The notes below the pieces were generated by a model. The model ran no database searches and was not told the origin of the DNA. It saw nothing but the letters and a program-made list of their open reading frames with translations. A stretch of 5,957 nt of DNA from CAYSYY01 sp964576115 [NCBI: uncultured Gemmatimonadota bacterium] (GTDB lineage Bacteria > Blakebacterota > Blakebacteria > Blakebacterales), in assembly GCA_964576115.1 (NCBI GenBank), contig CAZNUA010000101.1:1-5957 (forward strand), read 5' to 3'. How positions within the stretch are numbered: the stretch's first letter is position 1; each line of letters opens with the position of its first letter. Of this stretch, positions 3,823-5,957 are shown piece after piece. A program made the position numbers and the translations under genes.

Positions 3823-5957
3823 GAACTCATCGGGGATACGGACAGCGGTGACATTCGTGGTATAGATCCCTGCAGTGAGTACCTCTGCCCGGCTGGTTCT
3901 GAGATCGTATTCGATGCTGACTTCTGAATTCTCGCGCGAGAGCTTCTCGAACTGCAGTGTCGCCAGCCGGCCCCCGCCCGATACGTCGGGCTCATCCGGA
4001 TCGATCCGCCCGAACATGAGTTCGATCAGACCGGCTTCTTCATCGACCCGTTCCACGAAGAGCAAGTTCGGATCGCTGCCCCCCGTTCGTCCCAGGAAGG
4101 TTCCTGGCTGAACATCACTGAAACTGAGGTGGCGGGTGTCATAGTGCAGCGTGATACCCGCCGAGATGAGCCCTGTCACATTGTGCGCTTCGAGATAGAG
4201 GTCCAGAAAACCGCTGTCGGGTGCCCAGACATCTTCCGGCTCGGGTTGTTCGAGCATAATCGGATGCTGACGCTGGAACTGAACGACACGAGTCTGATCG
4301 GGTTCGGCGACTGCGAACCGCCCGGATGAAACAGCCGAGTTGGAACCTGCTGAAGCGAGATTGACAGTCGACCAGGTCCACATCTGCAGGTAGACCGTGA
4401 AATCCTCGAAGTCGATCTGACCGTCACACGTTGGCACGAGATCTGGCACCGTCCCCGTGGCCGGGCCGATGTCGCAGTAGGTATCCTGTTCGTTCCAGGC
4501 GGTGACCAGGGTAGCGAAATCGGCAAAATCAACACAGACATCCCCGGTGAAATCCCCGACGTAGTTTGCCACTGTGAAATATCCAGAGGTGACTGCACTT
4601 CCTGAATCGTGGTCTGCCGGCGTGAGTTTCACCAGCATGCTGTCGGTCTTGCCATATCCGCAGTCATCGAAAGAACGCCAGAGCACCGAAGTGGAGTAGT
4701 CTGCCGGCAGCAGGTCACCGAACCCGCTAAGGAGCGTCATCTCCTGCCAGGTGATTCCCTTGTCGATCGACCACCAGCCGGCGATATCGACCGTATCGCT
4801 TTCGCTGTCTGAGATCTCACATGCCAGTGCGATATCACGGCCAACGACAGTTGTAGGTGACGTTAGAGACAACACCGGCGGTTCGTTGTTATCGATGTGC
4901 AGCACAAGGTGTTCGCCGAAACCGGTGTTGTACGGATCGCTCGGTGTGATGCGGAAGGTCACAACCTCGGCATCGACCCCTGCCAGGTCTGTGCCGGAAT
5001 GCCAGGTTACGTTGCCGGTATACTCATCCGGCCCCGAAAGCGCGGCACTTCCCGTGACCGTGGCGGTGTGCCAGCTGCCGGCCGGATAGGCGTATTCGAA
5101 AACCAGATCAATCGGATCGGAGTTGATATCATCCACGACATACTCTACTGACACATCGCCGCTCAGCTCATCTCCCGGTTCAGTCGTCACCTCGAGCGTC
5201 GGCACGCCCAGAGAGTTCACGAACACTGTTCGTTCAGCGGATGAGCCTTGATCATTGTCAGACGGTGTTATCCGAAAGAGGACTTCCTGGGTGGCATCCG
5301 GCAGGTCCCGACCGGCAAACCAGGTCAGGCTATCGTTATAGGCATCGGCACTGATACCCGCTGATGTCCCCTGGGTGTGTGCCGCGAGCCAGCTCGAACC
5401 GTCATCAATGCTGTATTCACCCTGAATCGCAAGCGTATCCGACTCAGGATCATCGAGCTGGTAGGCAAACCTCCAGGTCGTATCAGCTGGTGTATAGACA
5501 GTTTCCGAGATCGAGATAGAGGGAGGTGTATTATTGTCGAGATGGAAAGTGATCTCATCGGCGTTGCCGATCTCGATATCATTGTCGATGACTGATATTC
5601 TGAACCTGACGTCAGCGAGATCGCAACCCGGCAGATCGCTTGCCGATTGCCAGAGAAGAGTCCCGGAGTACGAGTCGGCCTCGATCGCAGTCGTATCTGA
5701 TGAGGTCGTCACGCTCTGCCACGATACGCCGTCATTGATTGAAAATGCCGGACTCAGATTACAGGGATCACTTTCCACATCGGTGATCGCGTATTCAATC
5801 GAAACGTTACCTGTAACTTCTTCACTGATATCCGAGATCGAGATCTCAGGATTGCTGTTCGTATCCTCCGGCACGAAATCGACCGAGAGAGTTCCGGCTT
5901 CGTTGCCGTAGAGATCCTGGATACCGGTTGCTTGGAGAGTGATTGGCGCAAAGGGAA
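3553..5957 (-). CDS. Exported modular protein with Ig-like repeats, dockerin, cohesin-like and T9SS sorting domains (5' end outside the window)
   Basis: The frame is open from the right window edge to the TAA at 3553-3555, giving about 800 C-terminal residues. A GTG at 5872-5874 exists, but coding sequence continues upstream of it (TLSVDFVPEDTNSNP reads through), so it is not the start and the signal peptide lies outside. Numbering from that GTG, the domains are: four Ig-like repeats (8-437), a dockerin-like module (439-502), a Ser/Ala-rich linker (503-545), a cohesin-like domain (546-680), and a C-terminal sorting domain (685-773) that starts with LLQNYPNPFN. Upstream of residue 1, ITLQATGIQDLYGNEAG resembles the end of an SbsA/Big_5 Ig domain. 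The protein is probably exported by Sec, passed through the type IX system, and then released or anchored on the outer surface. No enzyme domain is visible; it may be structural or adhesive, or carry a catalytic domain upstream. All seven cysteines lie before residue 484. It converges on the permease gene and seems unrelated to it. Its promoter is outside the window. Confidence 0.9.
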   Translation of the reverse strand, partial: PFAPITLQATGIQDLYGNEAGTLSVDFVPEDTNSNPEISISDISEEVTGNVSIEYAITDVESDPCNLSPAFSINDGVSWQSVTTSSDTTAIEADSYSGTLLWQSASDLPGCDLADVRFRISVIDNDIEIGNADEITFHLDNNTPPSISISETVYTPADTTWRFAYQLDDPESDTLAIQGEYSIDDGSSWLAAHTQGTSAGISADAYNDSLTWFAGRDLPDATQEVLFRITPSDNDQGSSAERTVFVNSLGVPTLEVTTEPGDELSGDVSVEYVVDDINSDPIDLVFEYAYPAGSWHTATVTGSAALSGPDEYTGNVTWHSGTDLAGVDAEVVTFRITPSDPYNTGFGEHLVLHIDNNEPPVLSLTSPTTVVGRDIALACEISDSESDTVDIAGWWSIDKGITWQEMTLLSGFGDLLPADYSTSVLWRSFDDCGYGKTDSMLVKLTPADHDSGSAVTSGYFTVANYVGDFTGDVCVDFADFATLVTAWNEQDTYCDIGPATGTVPDLVPTCDGQIDFEDFTVYLQMWTWSTVNLASAGSNSAVSSGRFAVAEPDQTRVVQFQRQHPIMLEQPEPEDVWAPDSGFLDLYLEAHNVTGLISAGITLHYDTRHLSFSDVQPGTFLGRTGGSDPNLLFVERVDEEAGLIELMFGRIDPDEPDVSGGGRLATLQFEKLSRENSEVSIEYDLRTSRAEVLTAGIYTTNVTAVRIPDEFALLQNYPNPFNGQTTIRFQLPTRQRVRMYIYNVRGQRVATLLDQQMEPGYHRITWEGKSDDSRQVASGIYIYLIQAGRHRLSKKLTYIK
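3835..4239 (-). other. Cohesin-like beta-sandwich domain
   Basis: Residues about 546-680 follow the cohesin pattern. An opening strand FLDLYLEAHNVTGLISAG leads to LHYDTRHLSFSDVQPGTFL, which matches the family's 'l.yDp..l.f..v.pG.f'. Next come a variable stretch with a Gly-rich turn, the segment GLIELMFGRID, and SGGGRLATLQFEKL, which corresponds to 'G.G.la.i.F.a'. A last strand pair (EVSIEYDLRTSRAEVL) completes the fold. Cohesins are the receptors for dockerins in cellulosomes, and cohesin-like domains also occur outside cellulosomes. It could alternatively be a related CBM-like domain, since the folds are similar. Confidence 0.65.
4369..4560 (-). other. Dockerin-like calcium-binding module
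   Basis: Residues about 439-502 contain two EF-hand-like loops, each followed by a helix. The first, DFTGDVCVDFAD, keeps Asp at loop positions 1, 5 and 12, with Thr at position 3 where Asn is usual; its helix is FATLVTAW. The second, TCDGQIDFED followed by FTVYLQMW, keeps the acidic positions near its end, but the usual first Asp is displaced (Asp478, with a Val-Pro insertion). The duplicated 'D.D..VDF.DF......W' pattern is typical of dockerin-type modules in Planctomycetes and FCB proteins. Three cysteines (447, 467, 483) sit in and between the loops, which is not the norm for type I dockerins. Dockerins bind cohesins in a calcium-dependent way. Confidence 0.72.
4564..5853 (-). repeat. Four divergent ~105-residue Ig-like protein repeats
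   Basis: Repeat units lie at about 5524-5853, 5206-5520, 4879-5199 and 4564-4875. Each has the same anchors: an acidic D..SD turn, then YS.D.GSW or a variant (FSINDGVSW, YSIDDGSSW, YAYPAGSW, WSIDKGITW), then a W-S-DL segment (LLWQSASDLPG, LTWFAGRDLPD, VTWHSGTDLAG, VLWRSFDDCGYG), then a strand and acidic loop such as FRITPSDNDQG. Units one and three end in DNN.PP. The pattern suggests a beta-sandwich with acidic loops that may bind calcium. Units one and four each carry exactly two cysteines (residues 38/84 and 352/405) and units two and three none, consistent with one disulfide in each outer unit. Similar repeats occur in many exported proteins of FCB candidate phyla, usually as spacers. Confidence 0.75.
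5875..5957 (-). other. C-terminal edge of an SbsA/Big_5-like Ig domain (partial)
   Basis: Translating the open frame upstream of the GTG at 5874 gives a hydrophobic strand followed by TGIQDLYGNEAGTLSVDF. The pattern 'ITL.ATGI.DLYGN' is the usual last beta-strand pair of SbsA-type bacterial Ig-like domains, which often read as 'V.DLAGN'. It shows the protein continues beyond the window with at least one more Ig-like domain of a different type from the four repeats that follow. Only about 27 residues are visible, so the assignment is tentative. Confidence 0.5.

Noticed and set aside
3553-4560. A cellulosome-type gene cluster suggested by the dockerin and cohesin motifs
   Set aside because: No glycoside hydrolase, carbohydrate-binding module or repeated cohesin array is visible in the window. 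The neighbour is an unrelated regulator-permease operon.
1-5957. Mobile elements, CRISPR arrays, tRNA or rRNA genes
   Set aside because: No transposase or integrase motifs, no regularly spaced identical repeats, no cloverleaf-like or rRNA-like sequence was recognised on either strand.

Overview
The window looks like chromosomal DNA from a GC-rich Gram-negative bacterium, most likely a non-Bacteroidota lineage of the FCB superphylum (Krumholzibacteriota, Eisenbacteria, Latescibacterota, Zixibacteria or Gemmatimonadota type). Three things point there. An exported protein carries the C-terminal domain typical of type IX secretion cargo (FCB group). A PadR regulator is coupled to an 'orphan duplicated' MacB/FtsX-type permease, a pair common in Acidobacteriota, Gemmatimonadota and related phyla. 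Both + strand genes have good Shine-Dalgarno sequences, which most Bacteroidota lack. The phylum is an inference; no rRNA or housekeeping marker is present.

Layout: positions 1-241 form an AT-rich upstream region with two TACATA-containing dyads that could be operators for the PadR protein. Positions 242-613 (+) encode a PadR-family winged-helix regulator. Its stop codon overlaps, as TGATG, the start of a 916-residue ADOP-type ABC transporter permease (613-3363, +), so the two form a translationally coupled operon. No ATP-binding subunit is present. Positions 3364-3552 separate convergent genes and hold a perfect 11-bp inverted repeat. From 3553 to the right edge (- strand) runs the 3' portion of a large exported modular protein whose reading frame is open past base 5957.

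The exported protein is the most interesting object. From N to C terminus it shows the tail of an SbsA/Big_5-like Ig domain at the window edge, four divergent ~105-residue Ig-like repeats, a dockerin-like calcium-binding module, a Ser/Ala-rich linker, a cohesin-like beta-sandwich, and a T9SS type A sorting domain. A dockerin and a cohesin in the same surface-bound polypeptide suggest possible self-assembly or docking on the cell surface, but this is inferred from domain signatures only.

The two transcription units converge and have no obvious functional link. I see no mobile element, CRISPR array, tRNA, rRNA or clear sign of recent transfer. All three genes belong to recognisable families. 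Possible novelty lies in the combination of modules in the exported protein and in the putative operator arrangement, not in a clearly new system.
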